Counted from the first letter of the stretch, positions 1 through 8,071 are shown. The stretch is DNA of 26,398 bases from an uncultured Collinsella sp. (GCA_900751755.1 CAADSP010000109.1:1-26398), one strand, 5' to 3'. The notes: generated by a model from the sequence alone, not told the origin. A program made the numbers and translations.

Positions 1-2
1 AC

Positions 3-830
3 CCCCCCCCGTCCTCCCCCCCCGCCCCGGCCGCGGGCCCCGCGGCCGTCGCGACCACGCAGCGCATTCCCGCCGCGAGCGGCTCGTCCCAACAGGAGCC
101 GGCTCCCGCATACGCGCCCGCTTCGCCACAGACCCCCGCCCCCAAAAAGAGCGGCACCGGGCCGCTTATCGCCGTTATCGTTATGCTGGTGGCAATCATC
201 ATCGCCCTGGTCGTTTTCTTTGTGATCAAGCCTTTCGACAACGCCGCCACGCAGACGACTACCGAGGTAGCTAAGCTGCACCATGACGTCGACGACGATG
301 ACCTAAAGCCTCTCGGCGATCCCAACAGCCTGTACGACGATGATGACGATGACGACGAGGATGGCGGCGAAGCAACGCTCTCCGAGCAGAACCTCTACCG
401 TCGTCTGAGCGAATACTACGACTTGCTCGAAGACCTCGACAACTACGTCCGTGGCTGCGCGCAGAACTTCAACGGCAGCTATCTGGAAGAGGATCGAACC
501 ACCCGTCAAAATCTCGCCGACGTCGCCGAGCGCACGGAGGACACCATCGAGCAGTATTACGACATCGTCGAGGACCTGGACGTCCCGACGAGCTCTAAGA
601 ACTACAGCTCCTGGAAGGACATCATCGCCCTGTACGATGACCTGGATCACCGCATTGACGCAATCTGTGATGCCTGGGAGATCAGCCTGAAATACACCAA
701 GCCTGCGGATCACAAGAATGAGATCGTGGCGCCGCTGTCGCGCGACAACGTGGCGGGCACCAATGACAATAAGTACCGCCTAGACTTTGAGGAGCGCTAC
801 CCCGGCGCCAAACCCGTCGAAGTGAACTAG
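3..830 (+). CDS. Membrane-anchored acidic protein of unknown function (5' partial)
   Basis: The reading frame is open from the left edge of the window, so the gene begins upstream and the in-frame ATG at 183 is internal to it. The visible part starts with about 50 Pro/Ala/Ser/Gln-rich residues. One hydrophobic segment follows at about 160-230 (LIAVIVMLVAIIIALVVFF), then an acidic linker with a run of Asp residues near 330-360, then about 150 residues rich in Asp, Glu and Tyr and probably helical. The layout (disordered cytoplasmic N-terminus, single membrane helix, outer acidic domain) is common among Gram-positive cell-surface proteins, some of which carry an N-terminal zinc ribbon, but that end is outside the window. 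No catalytic motif was recognised and I assign no function. The gene converges with topA across a bidirectional terminator. Confidence 0.85.
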   Translation, partial: PPPSSPPAPAAGPAAVATTQRIPAASGSSQQEPAPAYAPASPQTPAPKKSGTGPLIAVIVMLVAIIIALVVFFVIKPFDNAATQTTTEVAKLHHDVDDDDLKPLGDPNSLYDDDDDDDEDGGEATLSEQNLYRRLSEYYDLLEDLDNYVRGCAQNFNGSYLEEDRTTRQNLADVAERTEDTIEQYYDIVEDLDVPTSSKNYSSWKDIIALYDDLDHRIDAICDAWEISLKYTKPADHKNEIVAPLSRDNVAGTNDNKYRLDFEERYPGAKPVEVN

Positions 831-848
831 CGCTTTGTCGTTCCCGAG

Positions 849-906
849 CCGGCAGTTAGGGACGTTCCTAAACTGCCGGCAGAAAAGGAACGTCCCTAAC
901 TGCCGG
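849..906. repeat. REP-like inverted repeat pair with GGGACGTTCC core
   Basis: A perfect 20-bp inverted repeat has arms at 849-868 and 887-906. Within it a smaller perfect 9-bp pair (CCGGCAGTT at 849-857, AACTGCCGG at 871-879) encloses the core AGGGACGTTCCTA. It reads as one complete stem-core-stem unit joined to an inverted partial copy. It lies between the first gene and its terminator. The architecture matches the hairpin repeats near 12363, 16261, 21573 and 25489. Confidence 0.75.
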
Positions 907-908
907 AT

Positions 909-952
909 AAAAAACGAGCGAGGATTTTGAGGTCCTCGCTCGTTTTTGTTTT
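909..952. terminator. Bidirectional rho-independent terminator
   Basis: A perfect 10-bp stem (CGAGCGAGGA at 915-924, TCCTCGCTCG at 933-942) with an 8-nt loop is followed by TTTTTGTTTT on the plus strand and preceded by AAAAAA. It can therefore end both the plus-strand gene on the left and topA from the right. Confidence 0.9.
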
Positions 953-974
953 AGGTGATGCTTCGACCGTGCGG

Positions 975-3566
975 CTACTTGTCGGCAGCGGTCTTTTTGG
1001 TAGTCGACTTCTTGGCCGTCGTCTTTTTGGCGGTCGTCTTCTTGGCAGCAGTCTTCTTTGCCGCCGTCGTCTTCTTGGCCGTGCTCGCCTTAGTCGTGGT
1101 CTTGCGGCCGCGGGCGGGCTTCTTCTCCTTGGTCGGGCAGTCCATGTTCACGCAGATGCGCCACGGACCGCGCGCCGTGTTGACCACCACGATGGGGGCG
1201 CCGCACTCGGGGCATGTCTCACCCGTCGCCTCGAGCTTACCGCGCGCCGGCAGAGGATAGCTCACGCCGCAGTCATCGTAGTTGGTGCAGCGGATAAAGC
1301 GCTTGCCGCTCTTCTCACTCTTGTGCGCGATCAGGTCGCCATGGCGTCCGGCCTCGGCGCACACCTTGCACTCGCCCACCTTAAGGTCAGGCTCGTAGTT
1401 GGTGGGGCACGTGGGGTTCACGCAAATCTCGAAGGCCTTCTGGCGGAACGGCTGGCACTTAATGCGCGGCGCGCCGCACTCGGGGCACACGGCTGCCTCG
1501 CCCTCGAGCGGGCTTACCTTGACGCCGCTCGGCACCGGATAGGTCACATCGCAGTCGGGCCAGCCCATGCAGCCAATGAAGCTGCCACGGGTCTTGGCGC
1601 TCGTCTTCATAACCAGGTCCTTGCCGCACTTGGGGCAAGCGCCCACGCGCGCATCGGCCGTGACGGCGTCGCTGATGGCGTCGCCCAACTCCTGCGTGTG
1701 CTTGAGCAGCTCATCGAGCACACCAGCCAGCAGCGCGCGCGAGTGCGTCACTACATGCTCTTCGGTATCCTCGCCGCGCTCCACACGGGTCATGTCGCCA
1801 TCGAGCTCGCTGGTCATATCGGGGCTCGTGATGCGCGGGGCAAACTGCGTCAGTGCATCGATGATGGCGATGCCCAGCTGACTCGGCTCCACGGGATCGT
1901 TTTTGAGGTAGCGCACGGCGTACAGGCGCTCAATGATGCTCGCGCGCGTGGACTTGGTGCCCAGGCCGCGCTTTTCCATCTCCTGCACGAGCTTGCCCTG
2001 GCTGTAGCGCGCGGGCGGCTCGGTCTGCTTGGCCTCGAGTTTAATGTCGAACACGTCGACCGTATCGCCCTGCTCCAGCGGCGGCATCTGCTCGTCGCGC
2101 TTGAGTCCGTACGGGTACGCCTCGCGGAAACCCGGGGTCACGAGCACATCGCCCGAAGCCACGAACGGCTCACCGTTCACGTCGAGCTCGAGCTTAGTGT
2201 TTTCGATGGTCGCGGGACCCATAAGCGTCGCTAGGAAGCGGCGGGCGATGAGGTCGTAGAGCTTGCGTTGGCCGCCGTCGAGCGTGGACGGATCGCCCTC
2301 GCCCGTGGGATAGATAGGCGGGTGGTCGGTGGTCTCGACTTTGCCGCGCGTGGGCTTCATAGGGCCGGCGAGCACCTTTTTGCACACGGGCGCCAGCGCC
2401 GGGTTGATCTTTGCCAGGTCGCTCACCACGGCGCCCAGATCGAGCGTCGCGGGGTACACGGTGTTGTCGACACGCGGGTAGCTGATGAGGCCCGCCATGT
2501 AGAGGGACTCGGCGATGCGCATGGTACGCGCAGGCGAGATACCCTCGGCTGCGGCGGCAGCCTGCAGCGAGGTGGTCGCAAACGGCGTGGGCGGCTGCTG
2601 CTTGCGCGAGCGCTTGGTCACCGCGGCGACGGTTGCCGTCTTGGCACCGTCAACGTGACCGTACGCCGTCTCAGCAGCATCCTTGTCGGTAAAGCGCGCC
2701 GTCTTGTGCGCGATCTTAAAGCGATCGTCCTCGGCAGCGCCTTGCGCGGCGCCCATGCCGCGAATCTGCCAATAGTCCTCGGGCACAAACGCCATGCGCT
2801 CGCGTTCGCGCTCGACCACCAGGGCAAGCGTCGGCGTCTGCACGCGGCCGGCGGAACGCACGTTGCCAAAGCCGCCAAACTTGGCGAGCGTCAGGTAGCG
2901 CGTGAGCACCGCACCCCAAATGAGGTCGATGTGCTGGCGGCTCTCGCCGGCGTCGGCCAGATTCTGGTCGAGCGAGACGAGATTATCGAAGGCCTGCGTG
3001 ATCTCGGCCTTGGTAAACGAAGAATACTGGGCGCGGGCAACCGGCAAGTCCGGCGCAACCTCGCGCACCTTGTTGAGGGCGTCCGAACCGATCAGTTCGC
3101 CCTCGCGATCGAAGTCCGTAGCGATGATGACACTGTCGGACTTCTTGGCAAGGTTCTTGAGCGAGCGAATGAGCTCCTTCTCGGCCGGCAGCTTAATGAC
3201 GGGCGCCCAGGTGAGATACGGCAGGCTCTCGAGCTTCCAGTCCTTGATGGAGATACCGTCGGCAAGAAACGGCTTGCGCTTGGTGTCGTAAGGCGGACGA
3301 GCCAGGCCATCGGGCATGTCGGCCGGCAGCATCTCGCCGTCCTCAGTAACCGAATACCAGCCCAGCTTTTTATCGAACAGCACGCTGTCGCAAAAATCGG
3401 GCGCAAGGATGTGACCGGCCAGGCCGATGGTCACGCACTCCTCGCCCTTCCACTCAAAACGGTAGATGGCGGTGTTGTACACCTTATCCTTTTTGGGTTT
3501 ACCCGTGGACAGACGCTCGGCGATCTGACGCGCAGCGTCGTTTTTCTCGGCGATGATGAGCTTCAA
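975..3566 (-). CDS. topA: DNA topoisomerase I (type IA, archaeal-like subfamily)
   Basis: This type IA topoisomerase of 863 residues relaxes negative supercoils through a 5'-phosphotyrosyl intermediate. The Toprim domain begins KLIIAEKNDAA and has the metal-binding DFDREGE at 151-157. SAGRVQTPTL is at 238-247 and the catalytic Tyr is Y363 in ISYPRVDN. Four Cys-rich zinc ribbons span about 644-810, followed by a Lys/Thr/Ala tail of about 50 residues that probably binds DNA or RNA non-specifically. The N-terminus, the stretch DAGESRQHIDLIWGAVLTRYL and the YPRVDNTVYP active site resemble archaeal TopA more than the usual bacterial forms (KLVIVESPAKAK, ITYMRTDS). The start is TTG, with AGGAG six bases upstream. 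It is last in the run after hypB, with a 54-nt gap. Confidence 0.95.
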   Translation of the reverse strand: MKLIIAEKNDAARQIAERLSTGKPKKDKVYNTAIYRFEWKGEECVTIGLAGHILAPDFCDSVLFDKKLGWYSVTEDGEMLPADMPDGLARPPYDTKRKPFLADGISIKDWKLESLPYLTWAPVIKLPAEKELIRSLKNLAKKSDSVIIATDFDREGELIGSDALNKVREVAPDLPVARAQYSSFTKAEITQAFDNLVSLDQNLADAGESRQHIDLIWGAVLTRYLTLAKFGGFGNVRSAGRVQTPTLALVVERERERMAFVPEDYWQIRGMGAAQGAAEDDRFKIAHKTARFTDKDAAETAYGHVDGAKTATVAAVTKRSRKQQPPTPFATTSLQAAAAAEGISPARTMRIAESLYMAGLISYPRVDNTVYPATLDLGAVVSDLAKINPALAPVCKKVLAGPMKPTRGKVETTDHPPIYPTGEGDPSTLDGGQRKLYDLIARRFLATLMGPATIENTKLELDVNGEPFVASGDVLVTPGFREAYPYGLKRDEQMPPLEQGDTVDVFDIKLEAKQTEPPARYSQGKLVQEMEKRGLGTKSTRASIIERLYAVRYLKNDPVEPSQLGIAIIDALTQFAPRITSPDMTSELDGDMTRVERGEDTEEHVVTHSRALLAGVLDELLKHTQELGDAISDAVTADARVGACPKCGKDLVMKTSAKTRGSFIGCMGWPDCDVTYPVPSGVKVSPLEGEAAVCPECGAPRIKCQPFRQKAFEICVNPTCPTNYEPDLKVGECKVCAEAGRHGDLIAHKSEKSGKRFIRCTNYDDCGVSYPLPARGKLEATGETCPECGAPIVVVNTARGPWRICVNMDCPTKEKKPARGRKTTTKASTAKKTTAAKKTAAKKTTAKKTTAKKSTTKKTAADK

Positions 3567-3620
3567 AAGAGGCTCCTATCTCGTGTCTCTGCGGCTACGC
3601 CCGCCCGTATGGCGGCCGAT

Positions 3621-4304
3621 TTACGCCCTTGCTTGCTCGATCTGCCCGATGAGCCAATCGCACCAGGCATCCATGCCCTCGCCCTTGCGCGCGCTCACGG
3701 CAAACCGCGGCGCCTGCGGATTGAGGTCATCGAGTGTCTTAGTATACCTATCCATGTCAAAATCGAAAGCCGGGGCCACGTCGACCTTATTGAGCAGCTG
3801 CGCGCCGGCGTGCTGGAAGATGCCCGGGTACTTGATGGGCTTGTCGTCGCCCTCGGGCACCGAGAGAATCATGATGGACAGGTTCTCACCCAGGTCAAAG
3901 TCGACCGGGCAGACCAAGTTGCCCACGTTTTCGATAAAGATGACGTCGATGTTCTCCAGACCGACGGCCTGGTCGAACGCGTCAACGGCCTCCATGATCA
4001 TGTTGCCCTCGAGGTGGCACAGGCCACCCGTGTTGATCTGGATGGCGGGCATGCCGGCTTCCTTCATGGTGATGGCGTCGACATCCGAGGCAATATCGCC
4101 CTCGATGACGGCACAGCGCAGGCCAGCCTTGTCGCGCAGGCGCTCGTTGGTGCCCAGGATCGTGGTGGTCTTGCCCGAACCGGGGCTCGACAGCACATTG
4201 ATCACATAGGTGTTTGTCTCTTTAAATCGCTGTCGCAGCTGATCTGCCAGGCGCTCATTGCGCGACAGAATCGGCGACGCGATATCAATCGTTTTCTCAG
4301 CCAT
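3621..4304 (-). CDS. hypB: Hydrogenase/urease nickel incorporation GTPase HypB
   Basis: HypB is a SIMIBI-class GTPase that, with HypA, delivers nickel to the large subunit of [NiFe] hydrogenase. The 227-residue protein has the P-loop SSPGSGKT at 39-46, the Cys-His metal pair of the G domain in GGLCHLEG (C96, H97), the family motif ENVGNLVCP near 125-133 and NKVD at 172-175 for guanine recognition. The His-rich N-terminal stretch and the CxxCGC motif found in some HypBs are absent, so nickel storage is unlikely. I chose the ATG at 4304 because AAGGAG lies eight bases upstream; an in-frame GTG at 4313 sits almost on that ribosome-binding site. It lies 55 nt after hypA in the same transcription unit. 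Confidence 0.95.
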   Translation of the reverse strand: MAEKTIDIASPILSRNERLADQLRQRFKETNTYVINVLSSPGSGKTTTILGTNERLRDKAGLRCAVIEGDIASDVDAITMKEAGMPAIQINTGGLCHLEGNMIMEAVDAFDQAVGLENIDVIFIENVGNLVCPVDFDLGENLSIMILSVPEGDDKPIKYPGIFQHAGAQLLNKVDVAPAFDFDMDRYTKTLDDLNPQAPRFAVSARKGEGMDAWCDWLIGQIEQARA

Positions 4305-4359
4305 ACTCGGCACTCCTTACTTTGGCCCCTTTATACCCCATCACCAGATGGCTAGCGGG

Positions 4360-4716
4360 CTAATCGTCGGGGGTTTCGATTTCGATACTTGCGATGTCGA
4401 GCTCGCGGCCGTGCAGCAGACGCACGTTGGCGCCGCCACATTGGGGACAGCGGCAATGGAAGCGATCGTGCTCAAAGACCTCCCCGCAGTCCAGACACTC
4501 GCTTTGTGGATGGACTTCCTCCACGGCAAGCTCGCAGCCTCGCGTGAGCGGGTCCTCATCGCGAAATGTCTCCCACGCAAAGTCGAGCGCCTCGCGCACA
4601 ACTTCGGTCATATCCCCGATACGCAGCGTTACCAAAACGGCGCGCGAGGCCCCCGCCCCACGCGCCGCGCGAATCACTGTATCGAGTATGCCGTTGACAA
4701 TGCCAACCTCGTGCAT
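4360..4716 (-). CDS. hypA: Hydrogenase nickel metallochaperone HypA
   Basis: HypA is a small zinc/nickel protein that works with HypB in maturing [NiFe] hydrogenases. The 118 residues are of normal family length. The protein begins MHE, whose His2 and Glu3 with the N-terminal amine form the nickel site. The structural zinc site is a pair of CxxC motifs, C74/C77 and C90/C93, with an extra Cys at 88. The ribosome-binding site (GAGGAG) lies inside the end of tatC and the tatC stop codon is only six bases upstream, so translation is probably coupled. No urease gene is nearby, so a hydrogenase role is the simplest reading. No hydrogenase structural gene is in the window. Confidence 0.95.
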   Translation of the reverse strand: MHEVGIVNGILDTVIRAARGAGASRAVLVTLRIGDMTEVVREALDFAWETFRDEDPLTRGCELAVEEVHPQSECLDCGEVFEHDRFHCRCPQCGGANVRLLHGRELDIASIEIETPDD

Positions 4717-4722
4717 ACCGAT

Positions 4723-5514
4723 TTACTCCTCGTCGTCCTCATCGTCCGAGAACAGGTCCAGACGGCTCACAAACAAGCCCTCCTTGCCCTCGCGCGCGGT
4801 AATGACCACGCGGGCAATGGCGAGCGAAATCTCGTAGAGCGAGAGCAGGGCACCATACATGAGGCCCAGCGTAACGGGCGAGCCGTCGGGCGTAATCACA
4901 GCCGAGCCCACAAGCAGGCCCACGTACACGTAGCGCCAGGCGCCGCGGAAGGCCGCGTAGGACACGATGTGGAAGACGGACAGGTAGAAGATGATGAGCG
5001 GCAGCTCAAACGCCACGCCAAAGCCGATCATAAAGAGCAGCTCCATGTTGACGTAGTTCTCCAGATCAGGCAGCGCCGTAGCGACGGCCGAGGTCTCGCC
5101 GATGAGCCACTCAAAGCCCGCAGGAATGATGATGAAATAGCAGAAGATGGCGCCCAGGAAGAACAGCACCGTCGAGGCGAGCACCGTGGGCACGACCCAT
5201 TTGCGCTCGTTGGGACGCAGTGCCGGCAGGAAAAATGCCAGAATCTGCCAGATGATCATGGGCGTGCACATGACCACGGCCATCTTGATGGCCAGCGAGA
5301 AGCGCAGGCCAAAGCCGCCGAGCGTGGTGGTGATGTAGAACTTACCGTCCGGCACAAAGGAGCGGATGGGGTCTTCCAGGATGTCGAGCACCACGGGCGT
5401 GGCGAAATACAGCACGATAGCGGCGGCAAACACCGACACGACCACGATGGTCAGGCGGCGACGGAGCTCTCCCAGGTGATCGAAGAGCGGCATGCGCGCA
5501 GGTCCGATAGGCAT
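4723..5514 (-). CDS. tatC: Sec-independent protein translocase TatC
   Basis: TatC is the receptor core of the twin-arginine pathway, which moves folded, often cofactor-containing proteins across the membrane. The 263-residue sequence has the N-terminal signature FDHLGELRRRL (E16 is the key signal-peptide contact in the family), six hydrophobic segments and FGVAFELPL before the fourth. It ends in an acidic cytoplasmic tail. The ATG overlaps the tatA stop codon (TAATG) and is preceded by GGGAGG, which favours this start over an in-frame ATG seven codons later. It sits directly before hypA/hypB, which suggests the exported cargo includes a nickel hydrogenase; that link is inference. Confidence 0.96.
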   Translation of the reverse strand: MPIGPARMPLFDHLGELRRRLTIVVVSVFAAAIVLYFATPVVLDILEDPIRSFVPDGKFYITTTLGGFGLRFSLAIKMAVVMCTPMIIWQILAFFLPALRPNERKWVVPTVLASTVLFFLGAIFCYFIIIPAGFEWLIGETSAVATALPDLENYVNMELLFMIGFGVAFELPLIIFYLSVFHIVSYAAFRGAWRYVYVGLLVGSAVITPDGSPVTLGLMYGALLSLYEISLAIARVVITAREGKEGLFVSRLDLFSDDEDDEE

Positions 5515-6098
5515 TACTCATCGCCTCCCTTCGGGGCGTCGGCGGCAGCGGCGCTGTCCTCGGCCTCGAGCTCGCGGGCGAGCTGATCGACGACGGCCTT
5601 GCGCTTGCGGGGACGACGGGCATAGAGGTCGGCCGTCGTGGGCTCTGCCGGCTCGGGCTCCGGCTCCGGCTCAGCAGCGGAAGCGGACTCGGCGGCGGCA
5701 TCGGCGGACCCGGCGTCGGCGCCCTCGGTCGCAGGCTCCTCAGCAGCACCCTCGCCCTCGGCGGCAGCCTCGCTCGCGGCCTTCTCGGCAGCAAGGCGGG
5801 CACGGCGCTCGGCAAAGGTCTCCTTCTTGGCGGGCGCTGCCGTCTCGGCGGCATCCTCGTCCGCATCGGAATCGTCATCGACGGCAGTCTTCTTGGGCTT
5901 GACCGGTGCCGAAGCGGCCTCGCTTACCGGATCGATGATCTCGGACTGAACAACGGCCGTCATCTTTTCCTGCGTCTCGCGGAACTGACGGATGGCACGG
6001 CCGATTGTACGGCCCATCTGCGGGAGCTTATCCGGGCCAAACAGCAAAAAGCCGAAGACCACGATGATCGCGAGCTCACCCTCTCCAATACCAAACAC
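5514..6098 (-). CDS. tatA: Twin-arginine translocase subunit TatA/TatB
   Basis: This is the pore-forming or TatB-type component of the Tat translocon. Of 194 residues only the first 55 or so are conserved: the short periplasmic start FGIGEGE, one transmembrane helix, the FGPDKLP hinge and an amphipathic helix (MGRTIGRAIRQFRE). The rest is a long Ala/Glu/Pro-rich low-complexity tail with an EPEPEPEP run, much longer than in a typical TatA. No second TatA/B gene is in the window, so one protein may serve both roles. The start is GTG at 6098, five bases after TTGGAGG and exactly where the family begins; an upstream extension to 6143 would add 15 unrelated residues. The stop codon overlaps the tatC start. 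Confidence 0.9.
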   Translation of the reverse strand: MFGIGEGELAIIVVFGFLLFGPDKLPQMGRTIGRAIRQFRETQEKMTAVVQSEIIDPVSEAASAPVKPKKTAVDDDSDADEDAAETAAPAKKETFAERRARLAAEKAASEAAAEGEGAAEEPATEGADAGSADAAAESASAAEPEPEPEPAEPTTADLYARRPRKRKAVVDQLARELEAEDSAAAADAPKGGDE

Positions 6099-6173
6099 AC
6101 ATACCTCCAAGGCTCGATGTGAGTCGAGCCCGCACCGCGCCATTCGGCCGGAACTCGTCTATTCATTCGGTCA

Positions 6174-6179
6174 AGTATA
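6174..6179 (-). promoter_or_regulatory. Possible -10 box of the tat-hyp-topA operon
   Basis: TATACT on the minus strand lies about 75 bases before the tatA GTG. No good -35 is visible, because the expected place falls in the 6180-6207 hairpin. The same hexamer precedes the aminotransferase gene. Confidence 0.35.
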
Positions 6180-6207
6180 GCGCCCGGACGCCAAAACGTC
6201 CGAGCGC
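6180..6207. other. Hairpin between the STAS gene and tatA
   Basis: GCGC at 6180-6183 and CGGACG at 6185-6190 pair with CGTCCG at 6197-6202 and GCGC at 6204-6207 around a CCAAAA loop, with one mismatch. There is no T-tract on the minus strand, so it may be a weak terminator of the STAS gene or a site near the tat promoter. Confidence 0.4.
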
Positions 6208-6251
6208 ATCACAAACATATGCCAAACGGCACGCCCTTTTGGGGGCAAAGA

Positions 6252-6566
6252 TTATGCAGCGGTGATCGAAATCTCCTGGTCGACACCCAACAGCTGAACC
6301 ACACGCATCACCGGGGGCTGCACATTGGTGCAGCTAAAGCGCTTGCCGTGGTCGACCGCGTGGTGTGCGGCGCCCACGAGCACGCCAATGCCCGTCGAAT
6401 CGATGTAGCTCACCTGGGCAAAATCGAGCTCAACGACCTCAGTGGGCTGCTCGAGCGCCAGGTCGATGGCATTGCGCAGGCTATCGGCGTTAGAGATATC
6501 GATCTCACCGGTTACCTTAATGGTGTAGAGCTCTGGCGTGGGGTTGGTGGAAATACCCAAATCCAT
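6252..6566 (-). CDS. STAS-domain anti-sigma factor antagonist (SpoIIAA/RsbV-like)
   Basis: This 104-residue protein is a single STAS domain. In this family the unphosphorylated form binds an anti-sigma kinase and so frees a sigma factor; phosphorylation of a conserved Ser blocks it. That residue appears as S57 in YIDSTGIGVLV, and the strand GEIDISNADSL also fits the family. The start ATG has AAAGGAG seven bases upstream. No RsbW/SpoIIAB-type kinase, PP2C phosphatase or sigma factor is adjacent, so its partner must be encoded elsewhere or it has another signalling role. It lies 51 bases after the aminotransferase gene and may be cotranscribed with it. Confidence 0.88.
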   Translation of the reverse strand: MDLGISTNPTPELYTIKVTGEIDISNADSLRNAIDLALEQPTEVVELDFAQVSYIDSTGIGVLVGAAHHAVDHGKRFSCTNVQPPVMRVVQLLGVDQEISITAA

Positions 6567-6617
6567 GTATACGCTCCTTTACGTATCGAAAGTGCGGATA
6601 GTACGGGAAGCCGCGCG

Positions 6618-7922
6618 TTAGGCGCGCTCGGCACGCGCAAGCTCGGCAGCGACAATCTTGACGGCCAGCACCAGCACATCGAGCGCGGCCTCCAGGTCCT
6701 CGACCGTGGGATAGCTCGGCGCGATGCGGATGTTGGTGTCGCGCGGGTCCTTGCCATAAGGCCAGGTGGCACCAGCCGGCGTGAGCTTGACGCCCAGGTC
6801 GGCGCAGAGCGCGGCGACCTTCTGGGCTGAACCCTCGGGACCATCGAAGCTTACAAAGTAGCCGCCGCGGGGGTGCGTCCAGGTGGCGCAGCCCGTGTCG
6901 CCCAAGCCCTCGGTGAGCTTGCGCTCGACAGCCTCAAAGCGCGGGCGCAGGAACTCGGCATGCTTTTTCATGTGCTCCTTGACCGCCTCGATGGTGGGAA
7001 GGAAGCGCACGTGACGCAGCTGGTTGAGCTTGTCGGCACTGATGAGGCCGGCCTTCAGGCGCTTGGAGAACTCCGCAATAACCGCGGGGCTCGCACCGAT
7101 AAAGCCGATACCGGCACCCGGGAAGGTGATCTTGGACGTCGAGGCGAATGCCACCACGCGGTCCTCGGTGCCCGCCGCGCGGGCAAGATCAAAGATGTTG
7201 GCGAGCTCGTCGGTCTCGTCGTACAGGTCGTGCACGCAGTAGGCGTTGTCCCAGAAGATGCGGAAATCGGGCGCGGCCGTGTGCATCTCGACCAGGCGGC
7301 GCACGGTGTCCTCGCTAAAGGTGATACCCGTGGGGTTGGAATACTTGGGCACGCACCAGATGCCCTTGATGGAATCGTCGGCGGCAACGAGGCGCTCGAT
7401 CTCGTCCATATCGGGGCCGTTGTCGGTCATCGCGACGGGAACGTTCTCGATACCCAAGTCGGCGGTAATGCCAAAGTGGCGATCGTAGCCGGGAACCGGG
7501 CACAGGAACTTGACCTTCTTGCCGTCGTGCGCTGCCTCGTAAGCCTCCCAAGGATCGCTACCACACGAGCCGCAACGCCAGAACATACCGGCGATATCGT
7601 GCTCGATCAGCAAGCTCGACGAACCCAGCACGAGCGTCTGCTCGGCGGGGCAACCCAGGAACTCCCCCGCCAGCTTGCGTGCCGAGGGAATGCCCTCAAA
7701 GCAGCCGTAGTTGGAGCAGTCGACATTGCCGTCGTGCAGATCGGCATCGGCATTGAGGATATCGAGCATGGGTCGAGAGATGTCCACCTGGGAGGGCGAC
7801 GGCTTGCCGCGGGCCATGTCGAGCGCCAGGCCCTTGGCCTTGACCTCGGCGACCTCGGCCTTGAGCGCCTCGATGGCGGCATCGAGTTCGGTGGTTTCCA
7901 TCTTCTGGTAGATCGTCTGCAT
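6618..7922 (-). CDS. Aspartate aminotransferase, class Ic (AspT-like, PLP-dependent)
   Basis: This fold-type I PLP enzyme of 434 residues resembles the class Ic aspartate aminotransferases known from Corynebacterium. Family-typical stretches are LDMARGKPS near 34-42, NYGCFEGI near 71, CPVPGYDRHF at 141-150, SNPTG near 195-199, WDNAYCVHDL near 224-233 and the PLP lysine K264 in STSKITFPGAG. RIAPSYP near the C-terminus supplies the substrate carboxylate arginine. The expected reaction is aspartate plus 2-oxoglutarate to oxaloacetate plus glutamate; substrate choice cannot be proven from sequence. The start ATG has only a modest GAAAGG eight bases upstream. A TATACT box lies about 42 bases upstream. 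Confidence 0.92.
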   Translation of the reverse strand: MQTIYQKMETTELDAAIEALKAEVAEVKAKGLALDMARGKPSPSQVDISRPMLDILNADADLHDGNVDCSNYGCFEGIPSARKLAGEFLGCPAEQTLVLGSSSLLIEHDIAGMFWRCGSCGSDPWEAYEAAHDGKKVKFLCPVPGYDRHFGITADLGIENVPVAMTDNGPDMDEIERLVAADDSIKGIWCVPKYSNPTGITFSEDTVRRLVEMHTAAPDFRIFWDNAYCVHDLYDETDELANIFDLARAAGTEDRVVAFASTSKITFPGAGIGFIGASPAVIAEFSKRLKAGLISADKLNQLRHVRFLPTIEAVKEHMKKHAEFLRPRFEAVERKLTEGLGDTGCATWTHPRGGYFVSFDGPEGSAQKVAALCADLGVKLTPAGATWPYGKDPRDTNIRIAPSYPTVEDLEAALDVLVLAVKIVAAELARAERA

Positions 7923-7963
7923 GGGTGCGACCTTTCGCGAAGCGGTACGTTGCAGTTCGTCTA

Positions 7964-7969
7964 AGTATA
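7964..7969 (-). promoter_or_regulatory. Possible -10 box of the aminotransferase gene
   Basis: TATACT on the minus strand would give a 5' leader of about 35 bases. The hexamer 17 bases further upstream (ATACCG) is a poor -35, so this rests mainly on the -10 match and position. Confidence 0.4.
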
Positions 7970-8071
7970 GACCGCTACCGCCGCAACGGTATGAAGCCGT
8001 GATAGATTAAGTCCATCGCAATAAATTACGAATCGCCGCGCATGCCGGCATGGGGCGCCCAAGGAGGCACT

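Noticed and set aside
1..30. C-rich homopolymer tracts at the left edge as a possible sequencing artefact or regulatory tract
   Set aside because: They translate in frame as Pro codons of the first gene's Pro-rich region, so a coding explanation suffices, though length error cannot be excluded.
978..1140. Short tandem-looking DNA repeats near the 3' end of topA, possible CRISPR or VNTR
   Set aside because: They encode the Lys/Thr/Ala tail of topoisomerase I. Units are irregular codon-level repeats with no spacers.
927..4355. Long plus-strand open frames opposite topA and hypB (435 and 695 codons)
   Set aside because: They are antisense shadows of GC-rich minus-strand genes, have Arg/His/Leu-rich non-protein-like composition and lack ribosome-binding sites.
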